Assembly: GCA_034509495.1 (NCBI GenBank)
Contig: CM067508.1
Location: 20,390,003 to 20,454,002, forward strand
Source: Acestrorhynchus altus
Taxonomy: Eukaryota; Chordata; Actinopteri; Characiformes; Acestrorhynchidae
Direction: 5' to 3'
DNA: 64,000 nt
Shown: positions 12,701 through 24,115 of the stretch, one piece after another
Layout of the letters: each line of letters starts with the position of its first letter
Position numbering within the stretch: position 1 is the stretch's first letter
Program-made: the position numbers and the translations under genes
The notes under the pieces: model-generated
Seen by the model: only the letters and a program-made list of their open reading frames with translations
What the model was told of the DNA's origin: nothing
The model's database searches: none

Positions 12701-15700
12701 TGTGTTGGGATTAGAGTGTGTGACAAGAGTGTCCCAGGATAGGACTGAAACTCCTGATGTGGGCAGATTATCTTAAATGCATAATGAATTAAAATTATTG
12801 AGTCAAAAAGTGAGAAGAACACAACTGTTGGGGAACTTCTTGATGCATTCATGAGTTCCAATCCAAACACAGTTAAGATAAAGCTCATTTTGGTTTAAAA
12901 TAACAAGTTGAAGCTACATAGTGAGACATTTGGACAACAGCAGAGCAGGACAGATGCTGAAGCAGTCCCTCTTTTAATGATTTTTGCTCACCACAGAGCA
13001 ACATGAGACAGCTGGTGTCTCCGACACACTTTCTCCCTCTCACACACAAACAGGCAGGGTGAATGACACCCACAGATGTTTACGCTCATGTCTTGTTCAG
13101 CACTCCTGCCCCTTGTGCTGCTCTAATTGTTTGCTATTAAACAGTGAATTCTTCCATGACCAGCATGGCTGGTATTATCTGTCAGTGTTTCCTCTCCATT
13201 CCTAGTGCTGGATCAGGCTCATTGTTTCGGCTGTTGGGTGCGTTCCACAACACTCAGCCAGTAGAGCCTGTCTGCACTCCAAGCCAAACACCTTCACAAA
13301 GACACCACTTCCTCCACCTCCTACTCTCTCACTCATTGCTGTCAGAGACAGCATCAGGAATGACTTAATCCAGCCACTCCAGAGAACAGAACTTAGTGGC
13401 ATGGCCAAACAGCTGGACAGTGGAAGGATATTGTCACATTTTGTCGCTTTCATATTGAATTACCAATATTATTTTGTACTGCTGGGGGAAAAAGCACTGG
13501 GAGGTAAAGTGTAGAATGAGGGTTAAGATTAGATTTATGTCTAGATTAAGGTGTAACATTGGCTTTATCAATACTAAGAGGAGTCTCTTTAGTTCTTTAT
13601 TTGTAACTAGAGATCAGGTTTCCTCAGAATGTAGCAAAAATTACCAAGGTGGACATTTTCACTTGGAAATCAAGTGATTTTTTTTCCACGTATCAGTTTT
13701 TTAGAACCACTATCTTATGTATGGTACTGTACAGTAATAAAATTTGTTCATTCTCATTTTGTTGCATATTTTTATCTCTTTTGATTAAAAAGAAATAAAT
13801 AAACCCCTCATATAACACCACTTCCTCCACAGCAGTCCAACAAATTTGGGGGAAATTCTTGTTACTGTAATTTATTATTTACTTCTCATGAATTCCCATT
13901 GTGTTATCATGACAGTTGCTTCCCACCTGTATGACCCTTATACATCATAAAACATCAATATTCTTTAGTATAGACAATGTTTTTTTGTCTACAAAAACCA
14001 TGGCGACTCAAAAAATGCTGAAATGTTTCTTACTCAGATGTTTCACCTTTATGATGAAAAAACCTCTAGTATGTGTCTTAAAATGCATTTAGCACCAAAA
14101 GGAGTTTCAATTTTGTTAGGAGTCAAATAACCCTTTTGCTAGTTGTCCTACACCCCAGGGACTGCAGGGGGCTGGGAGCGAACTCTGATGTTTTGGGCAG
14201 GAGTTTGGAGTGGCTTCAGGGAAGGTACCCTTCCCCCCATAACAAGGTACAAGAAATCAGTAAATGGGAGGCGATGGGGAGGTGGAGGTTGCAAAGCTGT
14301 TCAATGCGATGGTGTGGTAGAAGTGAAGGAATATATGTTGAGTGGAAGGAGATTGGGGCATGGACCATCTCTCAAAATTAAGTTATTTTATATCTCCACT
14401 TTTAATACTACATAACAGTGGTTCTCAAAATGGGCCCCTGTTGCCCATGAGGGTTAGAGCAAAAACAAGAACAGGTAAGTATGAGAACCACTGCATACAG
14501 AAACTGTTGTGTCATGATGAACAGTTACAAGGGAACCTTCCGTTTTAATGGTGTACTCTAGCACTAGTTTTTTTAACAGTTATATACTTGTAAACAGTAT
14601 GAATGGCATGACACTGAGTATCTTATTCACACCATAGTGCATCATCACCTTCCTAATTAGAAACACACACACGAAGATATGGAGCTTCTTGCTCCTATAG
14701 CTGTCCTGCTGAGTGGACCCTGTGACCCTGTCTTCAGGTCAAGTTACACTTTCTGAACACTAGTGTGGGACTCACATAGTATACACACCTCCCTGCCTCT
14801 CCTCATACAGTCACCCCTCCCTGGTCAGTTTATTGGCTTGCACTGGACTGACCTAAACCTGCAGGCCTCCAGAGGCCATTGTCCAGCAGCTCCAGGCCAA
14901 ACCCAGTTTGGGGAAGCCTTGTCAGGCACCAGTGCCTATTAGAGTGGAACGTTTACTGAGGCAGAGACAGAGGAACAGAGTAAACAACAAAACAGAGTCA
15001 TCCTTCACAGGGAAAAAATGTTACACATTAGTGTGTACATGTGCAGTCACACTGTCATTCTTGTAGATTAACTCTTGATGAGGCAGTCGTACCTTGTTCT
15101 CTACGAACACACCACAGGAGACAGACAGTGCTTACCTTGGCTCCCAAGAGTGTGTTCCTAGGAAAACAGCCCTCTCCCAAAATATTTGTTTGTCTAATGC
15201 AACAGGCTCCACACTTTATCTACCCCTGCCTGGCTGGGCCGCCCCGCTCTCCACAGCAGAGCTGGAGGTCCAAAGAGATGCATCAAGCTCCAACATCAAC
15301 ATACAGGTCACTTTTTATTTAGCTCTGCTTTGGACACCGAACCAGGACATCATCACCGATCAGGTAGAATGACTCCCAGGCATGAGGACCACCAGCAGTA
15401 GATCTGTGATACCCATAATGGCAATGCAACAGGAAATCCTAATAGCTTTTCAACATTTTATAGGAGAAAAATATAACATGCATTAAGTGTGAACACATGG
15501 TGGAATTACTGTTACTGTAATACCTGTTAGAGCTTGTCCAAACATATACTGGCCAAATTCACACAATATAAAAGGCAGCTGCTGTTTCAACTGGTGTAAA
15601 AAAGTTATAAAGCTCTTGTATGACACAGACAGTAAATATTACTGCATGTACAACCATTGCAAAACGTTTCCAAACTCCCACGGAGTCACTTTCCAAGAAT

Positions 15701-15770
15701 TCACTGTCCTGCTCAGTGATTGACAAACCAGAATGGAAACATATTCAGCAGAACAGAGCTCACCCCAGCA
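12700..15770. other. Probable intron of the minus-strand CxxC gene
   Basis: No coding exon was recognised. Three balanced-composition islands (12,980-13,400; 14,150-14,340; 14,820-14,960) stand out. The last can be read on the minus strand as an open 70-80 nt segment, but its splice context is poor. Confidence 0.35.
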
Positions 15771-15771
15771 T

Positions 15772-15778
15772 CCTTACC
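15772..15778 (-). other. Splice donor closing the large CxxC exon
   Basis: On the minus strand the coding frame reads through AAG and then GTAAGG, with GT as the first two intron bases at 15,777-15,776. This is a close match to the vertebrate donor consensus. It falls exactly at a codon boundary, five codons before the open frame ends. It is the main reason to treat the 669-codon exon as the start of a larger gene rather than a complete single-exon gene. Confidence 0.75.
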
Positions 15779-17784
15779 TTCTGTTTACATGCCGCTCGAT
15801 CTGGCCCACCATCCTGCTTCATGTTCTGGCCAGCCAGCACCATTGCTTTACATTCCCCACAGGATCCAATAGTGAGCTGCTTGCCGTCATCCACCACAAG
15901 CATGCGGCCAACCCTAGGGGCATATAGGAAGACAGGCAGCCGGGCCACGGTGACCGCCTTCAGGCCCAGTGGCCTCCTCTTCTCCCGCCGACAGAAGAAG
16001 CACACAAATGATTCACAGCTGTACTGCCGTGACCAGGGGCTGCTGGATGGGCCCTGCCCCAGTCCTGAGCCCTCATGCTGGGCCCACTGCCCCAGCAGGT
16101 CATGATAACAGAGGACACAGGCAGACACCAGGCCTGTGGCATCGGCTGGGCGGGCACGAGGGGCTGGTGGGTGCACCGTCAGGAAGGGGAAGAAGGGCTC
16201 CCTTTCTGTGCATCGACCTGGAGGGTTGACCCGAAGCTGGTATTCCGTATGCGGAGAGAGTTCCACTCCGCACAGGTAACAGATAGAGGTGTGTCCTGTC
16301 ATTGCTGTGGTAACTTGGACAGAGCCGCCAGGACTGGCTGGTACACCTCCTCCACTGGTTGTCTGATGGTATCTCCCAAGAAAAGTGCTGACAGAAGTGA
16401 TGAGTTCCTCACTGAGGCACAAACGGTATGCTGCCCAGATGTCCTCCAGGATGGAGTGGCAGGTAGTGCAGCAGTGCACCTGGCCATCACGAATTCCCTG
16501 GGCATCCGGAGGGCATGGCAGCAGGTTGATGAAGGGAAAGTACATGGCGCCACGGGCCTTACCCACTCCAGCACGGGCATAGGCCACGCGGATGTCGTGC
16601 CCGCAGTCCCGGCCGCACAGGTAGCAGGCCTCTCTCGTGGGACGCGGTGGGGTCATAGGAATGAGGGGGTGAGCCAGGGGACGAATCTTGGGCACCCGCT
16701 CTGACCCGGCTCCATCCACAGTGCCCAGAGAGGGTGACAGGGGGTCAGCGGACCCGGTGTCTAGAGGCACCACATATAGTCGCTGGAGGACAGGCACATC
16801 GGCCAGCTCAAAGGCTCGCCACTGCTGCAGGAGTGAGGAGTGGCAGCTGGCACAGACTAAGGTGCGGCCCCGGGGGCTGAGGGGCACTGCGCCGGGTGGA
16901 GGGGTGTGCAGCCACAGGAAGGGGAAGAATGGCTCGCCAGTGGCTCGCTCCTGCTTCTGCACACTCACCTCAAAGCGGGCACCCAGCGGAAGCCTCCTGC
17001 CACACACGTAGCACGAGCACCTGTGGCCATGCCCCCTCTGCCCCTCCTCCTCGCTCACCATGCTGACTTCTGTGCTGATGACATCAGTGGCCCCTCTGCC
17101 GGCTGACACCGCGTCCGCGTCAAACACCAGCTGCTTGCTGATGCTGCTGCTGCTGCTGCTGCTGATGCTGGTGGTGATGCTGGTGGTGATGGTGCTGCCC
17201 GCGCGCGCGCCCATCCCATCGAGGTCCAGGACGGTTCCAGAGCGGCTCCTCGCGCAGTACGTCCCAGCGCCGTCCCCGCTCGCGTGCGCCCTGACCACGC
17301 TGTCCTCCAGGTCCTGCTCGTTCTCGCTCTCCGACAGCGACGACGACTCGGACCCCTCGCCGCCCCCCATCCTGCCGGCCGCGTCCGGGTCGCGCGCAGC
17401 GTCCCAGTCCCGCGCGAGGCGCCTGGAGTCACACTGGTGCGGTCTCTTCAGCCAGTACACGCGCTTGTCCAGCGGCGTGCGCGTGCGCTCGAACGCGTTC
17501 CACTGCTCGCGCAGGAAGCAGTGGCACACGGCGCACGCCAGCGCGTGCCCGTCCGCACCCACGTCTCGTGCGCCGGGCGCGGGCTCCTGGCCCTGCAGGA
17601 ACGGGAAGCAGGGGCCGCCCTCCCGGCCGCGCGCGCTCACCGGCAGCCGCAGCTCCCTGCCGGGCGTCACGCCGCTGCCGCACACGAAGCAGTGCACGAG
17701 CGGCTGCGAGCGCTCCTCCGCGCCCATCAGCCGCTGCTTCCTCACCGCCGCCGGCGCGAGCAGCTCGGGGCGGAGCTCCGTCAT
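15778..17784 (-). CDS. Large first coding exon of a protein with five serial CxxC...CxxC units (partial gene)
   Basis: This exon encodes 669 residues. The ATG at 17,784 is chosen because the open frame extends upstream only to a GTG at 17,805 and is closed by an in-frame TGA at 17,836-17,838; A at -3 gives a fair Kozak context. The coding part ends AAG|gtaagg, a consensus donor, and the frame stops five codons later, so the exon is spliced in phase 0 to exons beyond the left part of the window. Five units pair CxxC motifs: C32/C35 with C84/C87; C258/C261 with C311/C314; C387/C390 with C439/C442; C502/C505 with C556/C559; C595/C598 with C642/C645. Units 1-4 share an FPFL/FPFI core between the pairs. 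Units 1, 2 and 4 have QW, and unit 3 IW, a few residues after the second pair. Unit 5 is divergent. A Ser/acidic linker (residues 142-162) and a Ser-rich run near 205-215 separate units 1 and 2. Paired CxxC suggests zinc binding (inference). No signal peptide or membrane segment is seen. I do not recognise the family firmly; divergent placement next to cibar2 suggests a 5' exon of a long gse1 form. Confidence 0.85.
17140..17166 (-). repeat. In-frame trinucleotide repeat coding for serine
   Basis: A short GCT-type run on the plus strand is read on the minus strand as AGC serine codons, giving the Ser run between units 1 and 2 of the CxxC protein. It is a likely site of length variation within the exon. 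Confidence 0.7.
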
Positions 17785-17868
17785 CGTCCCGACCGGCCGC
17801 CTCACTCCGGGGCCGCGCGGCTCGGCGCGTCTCTCTCACCAAGCATTTACTCACACGCGCGCGCGCGC

Positions 17869-17937
<69 letters not shown>

Positions 17938-18085
17938 GAGAGGGAGTGAGAGAGAGGGAGGGAGGGAGGAGGAGGGGGGAGGAGGGGGGAGGAGGGCTCT
18001 CCCTGCGCTTCACTCTGAAAAAAAAAGTTCAAACGGTGTCCCGCGAAGCGCGCGCAGCTCTTAATTGTGAAAGAGAAAGCTGTAC

Positions 18086-18132
<47 letters not shown>

Positions 18133-18400
18133 TGAGTGAAGAAGAGATTGATATAAAGATATAAGGAAAGAGATAGTTGTTATATTGAGGAGAGATATAG
18201 AGAGATAAAACGAGAGTTATTCTATTGAGAAAGAAAGAGTGATATAGAGAGATATAAGGAGTTTTTCTAGTGAGGAAGAGAGTGATGTAGAAAAATATAA
18301 GGAGCGAGAGAGTGAGAGAGAGACAGAGAGAGAGAGAGTTCCAGTGAGGAAGAGAGAGTGATATAGAGAGATATAAGGAGAGAGAGAGAGAGTGCGATCT
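17785..18400 (-). promoter_or_regulatory. Promoter-side region of the CxxC gene: CG-rich leader, alternating CG tract and long GA/CT tracts
   Basis: Directly upstream of the start codon the DNA is GC-rich with many CpG. It then holds an alternating CG stretch (about 17,855-17,870), a (GA)n run on the plus strand (about 17,875-17,932), G-rich GGA repeats to about 17,997, and further GA runs at about 18,090-18,133 and 18,300-18,395. On the transcribed strand these are CT-rich. CpG density continues through the 5' part of the exon (about 16,900-17,850), which fits a CpG-island promoter. No TATA box is evident, and the transcription start cannot be fixed from sequence alone. Confidence 0.5.
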
Positions 18401-18635
18401 GCTGTGATCTTTGGCTGTTAAATGTGTAATAGCGCCTCTCCACGTGCAGTTCGAGCAGACGGCCAGCAGCCAACAGCTGGACTCTCTCCTCTTTCACAGA
18501 GGAAACTCCTGCTCTGAACGTTCAGCTTCATCAACTGTGCTCTGAACCACATCACTGACAGCAGCGCCTGTTTTACTGCCTTTAATATGTTTGTATAATT
18601 TATACAGTCATATGCAAGAGCTTGAAACACCAATA

Positions 18636-18935
18636 TCAGCCATAATATTAAAACCATCTGCCTAATACTTTGTAGGTCTCATTGTGCTGCCAAAACAGCT
18701 CTGACCCACTAAGGCATGGAATCCTTAAGACCTCTAAATGTGTCCTATGGCACACAGACTAACATTTGCAACAGATCATTTAATTCATGTAAGTTGTGAG
18801 GTGGGAACTCCATGAACATCAGCCTTGTGCCCCATGTCCCTGTTGCCAGTTCACTGCCTTCCTCGGGGCATTTACTGACCACTGCATACTGGGAACCCCC
18901 CACAAGACCTGCCTCATGCTTGGCTTAGTTTTTTG
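18636..18935 (-). mobile_element. Internally deleted Tc1-like element, copy 4
   Basis: It is inverted relative to copies 1-3. It starts at ccataatattaaaacc (the terminal repeat), then gccaaaacagctctgacc, cacaagacctgcctcatgc and ccctgttgccagttcactg appear as reverse complements of the shared blocks. It lies about 0.85 kb upstream of the CxxC gene's start codon. Confidence 0.65.
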
Positions 18936-21900
18936 CTCTTTTATCAGCATTATATACCGTGCATATTTCAAAAATGAGTGTTTTAATGGCAGAAGCAGAT
19001 GTGTTGAGCAACAACCTTTAGGTCAGAAATTCATGCATTTAAGCATTAAGAAAAGTACAGATGGAATATGTGGAAGACAGGAACAGAGTGACAGAAGCTG
19101 GAGCAGGAACTGTCAGCCTCCGTCACACCCTTAAACCACAGAGGGAACTTAATTATATACACAAACACTGACTTACAGGGAGAGTAGAAAAGAAGGGCTC
19201 ACATGCTCTTATCCAGAGTGAGTTACATGAGCACTTCAATGTCCACTCAAAGTATCGCTAGCTAGATTATATACCTACCAATACCAGTCAGTACTAATAC
19301 ACAGATACTCAGTACTCCACAGCTAATTATACTGCAAACATTGCGTCTGAATGTCGGAGACCTTTACATGCAGTTAGACGTCTAATAAGTGCAGGATTAG
19401 ACCTCATTCAGATTTAATCAGGTTGATTCACATTTAAGTCAGTGTTTGAGGATGATGAGAGACTCTCAGGCTGTTCTGAGACCCAGGGGAAGTTCATTCC
19501 ACTTCCGCGTCTGCAGAACAGAGAAAAGTCTATATGTTTGTCAGTATTGATGGAGTGTTGACCCTTGCACTGTGCTCAGGAGGGGCTGGTCCAATTTTGG
19601 CTCTGTAGACCAGCCAAATTTTAAATCCAATGGAAGCCAGAGAAGAACAGTAAAGCTACTAGTAGAAGCAAGTACCGTATTTTCCGGACTATAAGCCGCT
19701 ACTTTTTTTCCACGCTTTAAACCATGCGGCTTATAATGAGGTGCAGCTTTTTCTTCTTATATATGTTATTTTCCAGGGTGCGGCTTATAGTCAGGTGCGG
19801 CTTATAGTCCAGAAAATACGGTAGGTCCATTTGTTGTATAATTAAAGGACACATATCCCACATATTCCTCTTCATTTTCAACTGTCATGCCACATATGAT
19901 GTTCATTTGTGGTTTCCTATCCCAAAACAACCATAATTAATTTACTTTACTCAATCTGTGTGTGCATGTGTGTGTGGTGTATGTGTGTGTTGCCCCCCCT
20001 CAATGGAGGTCTAATGACTCTATTTGTATATGAAATATCATTGATGAAGAAGGATATGTAATCAAAGAGTGTATTTTAATTACTAAAATACATAATGATA
20101 CATGATGATCATTATATGATATGATTTTCACTGTAAAAGTAATCATCCAGTGTTGTTTACCCCTTCATAACCTATCGCTCACTGGCACCATAATCTATTG
20201 TATATCCTTTATTTGTAATGATCATCAAGCCCAATTTGGTCGGTCTCATTTTGTCAATGGGGGGACTGGCCCCTTCACCCTCTCACTGGGATTTTTCTTG
20301 GTTCCCCCAATGAGCAGTCCATCACTGATTCCTGTTATGACCTGTCTTTGAGTGGAAGATGTACAGAATTAAAATGTCTTGGTTTTTATGATATCCCAAA
20401 TTAAAGAGGTTGTTTTGCAGCTTGCATGAAATGTAGGAAGCTCTACTTATGTGAACTGTAAATGTTCACAACCTAGATCATATTTTAAGAAACTGCAGAA
20501 CAAGAAATTCTAGTTTTGCACAATATGGACTCTACATATTTTCAAGTGGGTTCCATCCTGATAAATGGAAAATTTACCTTGACATTATTAGCAGTGTCCA
20601 CACAACATGCACAAGAACCACTGAATGACCGAGTGTCTCATCATCTCCCACATACAATTTGATGACAACAACATGCCTCCCTCTGCAGTCATATCCCAAA
20701 ATTCATTAAGAGAACATTCCAGGCTTACAACTCACATCCAAAAAAGCAGCCAGCTCACTGGGTTGTGTTCAGACACTTGGGAAACAGCAGCTCCCTTGAT
20801 GCTCTTTGTGCTCGGTTTTCCTACACTGGCCTGCAGGGAGAAGGGTCGGCTGTCTCTTCTTCCAACATTTTCTCACGAAGTTGTGACACGATTCATTAGC
20901 AGTTCTTCTGTTCAACAGCTACTCACTGCAGCTGTAACTCTGCAGCGTGTATGCGTTAGACCTTCATCCAAACTGCAGACGTCAAGTCCTGTAGGAACAC
21001 TAAAGTCAGACTGTTAGGAATGGCCTACAATCGCTTCTTGAGGCTTTTCTCAGATCAGTCTCCAGCAGCAGTGGCCAACCCTGGTTCTGGATTCCACCTT
21101 GATCCGACACACCTGCCTATAACAATCAGATCCTCCTGAAGATATTAATTGAATACATAATTGATTTCTAGGTTTTCTCTGCTTAAAGATCATTAGACTG
21201 AAAAATATGCACTGTATGTCCAAATATTTGTGGACAACATAATGAGTTGAAGATGACCTCACTAACACCCTTGTGGCTGAAGAAAGTCTTCCTTGGAAAG
21301 TAGAGACAAGATAATCTTGTAGGTAGTAGGTCAGATACTTCCAAATCTGCAGCTTGAGCAACCCCTGTTATTATAAAGCTTTTATGCCTTAACTGCTCTA
21401 TGGTTGTTACACTGCCCTCTTCTGTCAAAAGTCTAGAATTGCACTGGCAGTGCTTTGAAAGCCACTGATACACACTCAACTCTGACCTTCTTGCATCCTA
21501 CATACAAGCCTTCCATAGATGTGTGAGACTAATAGAGGACTGCAATATACAGGACTGGCCCTTTAAACCCTGGAGTTCATAGCAAACTCACACAGAATGG
21601 TTTTATCCATGGTAGGAAGCAGCTTTCTTTGGGGTTTATAGCTCCTCGCAGCTCATGTGATTGGACCTGATCAGCTGTGAAATGCTCTTTCCTCTTTCTT
21701 TGTCTCCTTTTCAGCACGCTGTCTCTCTCTTTTCCACTCCTCTCATCCTCGCTGTATTTGCCAAGGCCTGCTAGACTGGCACTGTTATGCTTTGGACTAG
21801 AAATGCCTCTTTCCTCATGCTGTAGAAAGTCCATTTAACCCCTCACTTCCTCAAATATGCATTCACGTCTTAGATTTATAGCATGTGGTTGACACTGAGT

Positions 21901-22250
21901 AAAAGTAATTTGTACATATTGTCGCTGTCCAATGAACAGTGTCCATTTTTATCCATATTACAAATAGATATGCTCTAAAATGACTTTATTATCCCCATTT
22001 TATATTAACTTCCTTTAAAAGTTATTGCCTATAAGTCACTTATTCAGAGGTGTTTTTTAGACAGTGATGTGACTAAAATGCTATTTTGAAATTGTACAAT
22101 GTTTATTAAACATGTAAACTTTTGTGCATATTCATGAATTACTGACAACCAAGACACAGAAATACAATTTGAACAAAGAATATTGCAAAGCAACCACTGT
22201 AGCCTAAACATAACCCTTACTCTAATCCTAACACAAAACCTAAACCTTTT
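18936..22250. other. Intergenic stretch without a gene
   Basis: It holds the TA-flanked MITE at 19.7 kb and a repeat-like fragment beginning gtatgtccaaatatttgtgg at 21.2 kb. The 390-nt plus-strand frame at 20,625-21,017 has no known domain and I do not consider it a gene. Confidence 0.4.
19675..19821. mobile_element. Short palindromic MITE, TA-flanked
   Basis: CCGTATTTTCCGGACTATA at the left is mirrored by TATAGTCCAGAAAATACGG at the right. The element is 147 bp and bounded by TA on each side. Inner repeats of gcggcttata also face each other. The structure indicates a miniature inverted-repeat element; TA duplication suggests Tc1/mariner-type mobilisation. Confidence 0.75.
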
Positions 22251-22254
22251 TTAA

Positions 22255-22445
22255 GCTTGCTTGGTCCGTTGGATTGGGAACCAGCCTTGTGATTGAAAGG
22301 TTACCAATTTAATACCCTGAACTGATGGTACACGGTTATGGACACATGTGCTCACTGCCCCCTAGTGTGTGAATTCACTAGTGTGTATGCATTGTTTCAG
22401 TGCATGAATGGGTTAAATGTGAAGGACAAATTTCCCTGTTTGCAA
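22255..22445 (+). mobile_element. tRNA-derived SINE (degenerate)
   Basis: tccgttggattgggaaccag with a following ggttaccaattt resembles a tRNA-type A/B-box region. The body cccctagtgtgtgaattcac, gtgcatgaatgggttaaatg and ggacaaatttccctg matches the general plan of a common fish SINE. Both boxes are mutated, so it is a fossil. Confidence 0.6.
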
Positions 22446-22522
22446 ACACAGAGGGTCTATATGCAGGCAAGTGTTTTCTACCTTTATGTGAAGTAATCAA
22501 ACAGCCAATCAGAACAGAGGTC

Positions 22523-22526
<4 letters not shown>

Positions 22527-22571
<45 letters not shown>
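22527..22571. repeat. (AT)n microsatellite
   Basis: About 22 perfect AT units, self-complementary and able to form a cruciform. Confidence 0.95.
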
Positions 22572-22575
<4 letters not shown>

Positions 22576-22639
22576 TGAAAGGCAGCGTTGCAAAAAATTA
22601 ATTCAAGGTATCAAGAATAATAATTACAACCTAAAAGAA

Positions 22640-23110
22640 TGAAAGGAAAATAAAGGACAAGGCCTTTAATACTGTTGACAGCATGCTAACTGTTCCCTGT
22701 AGTCAGGGCTGGGGTGCTGGACAGAAAACGAACAGGGAAGGTTGAGGATTTAAAAACAAGAAAACAGTGGACACAGACAACAGTACTATAACTAACAAGA
22801 TACACTAACGCTAGACAAATGAACAACAGAAACACACCAGTCTTACTGACAAACTGACATGACCTCACACTTGAAGGAACCAAAGGGACTGAAAAAATCA
22901 AGCTGCGACAAAGGGTCTTAAATACAACACAGCACTGACCACACCTGGGACATGATAACAAGGGGGCAGGGTTAGAAATGAGACACAGGTTGTAAGGGGC
23001 AGAGCAAGGGAAGAGACAAAACCAAAACAAACAACCCATGTGCTTAGGAGCACACAGGGAGAAAACAACTAGAACAAGACAGGAAGACAGAGGTGAACAG
23101 GATTGACACG
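22640..23110. repeat. Purine-rich interspersed repeat, unclassified
   Basis: acaaacgaacagg-like, aacaagatacactaacgcta, ccacacctgggacatgataa and gacaggaagacagagg are phrases that recur in teleost genomes. I see no terminal repeats and no coding capacity, so I leave the class open. Confidence 0.35.
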
Positions 23111-23880
23111 TGACACCTTTTTTGGAGCTTCTAAAAATGTATTTACTGAAATAGTAAGAATTTTACATTCTACTATGGTTATTGTTAGGTTTACTCTAAG
23201 GGAGAGGGTTATGTTATATTCATATGTTGTGTTTATAATCATGCATATGCACGAAGGTCTGTCTATGTTTAGTACACATTGTATGATTTCAGTTACTCAA
23301 AAAATGTAATTGCAACTAGAATGAAGTGTCGCATTGCAATGTTACTGGGAAGAGGACCCTAATTTTGTCATGCAATAATACATCCCTTTCAGCTTGAGGT
23401 TGGGGTTGATAGCATGTCCAATAGAACCCCACACACTATCTATCAGGGATAGGTCTGGTGATGTGACTCGCCATTGGCACAGAACTGTGCCTTCAAGCAA
23501 GCTCTTGAGATGGCAGTAGTATTAATCCTTCTGGGAGCAACATTTTTTGTTCACGATGAGCGCATGTACAAATTTAATCTTTCCCAACATTAATCATCAA
23601 CATTGTTTTGGCACAATATGAATCTAACAGTTGTTCTTTATATGGTTTCATTACTGTAATAATAGCAATTGTGCAAAATAATTCTGAATAAATCTTTTAC
23701 ATTGACTTCTATAGAAAGTTAAGAAGGTTTTTCTGTAAGTTATGTTCAGTAGTTATCTGATTGAGGACCTACATAGCAGTCTACATACAAACCCTTAGGG
23801 TTTATTAGATTATCTGATCTGATTGGGTTATGTGATCTGTGAGGCCTCAGAGGGACATGCAAGTGTCTGGATGCCCTCCC

Positions 23881-23933
<53 letters not shown>

Positions 23934-24059
23934 TATGTGTAGACATGAATGTGATGACAGGAAGATGACATAAAGGTCTCAAAACACCTTGTTAACCCAC
24001 AAACTCTCAGTACACACACACACACACACACATACACACAGACACTGAGATAGATAGAT

Positions 24060-24115
<56 letters not shown>

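Noticed and set aside
14835..14965. Minus-strand open segment with a possible donor (CTGCAG|gttta)
   Set aside because: The acceptor side is poor and the peptide matches nothing I know; listed only as a composition island.
17060..18064. 334-codon plus-strand frame over the 5' part of the CxxC exon, and other antisense frames there (17,284-17,949; 17,568-18,164)
   Set aside because: They are open mainly because the exon is GC-rich and the flank is a GA repeat. They end in long Arg-Glu repeats and have no domain; the minus-strand frame has regular Cys-pair repeats and a splice donor.
20625..21017. 130-codon plus-strand frame
   Set aside because: No recognisable motif or splice sites; composition is like neighbouring intergenic DNA.
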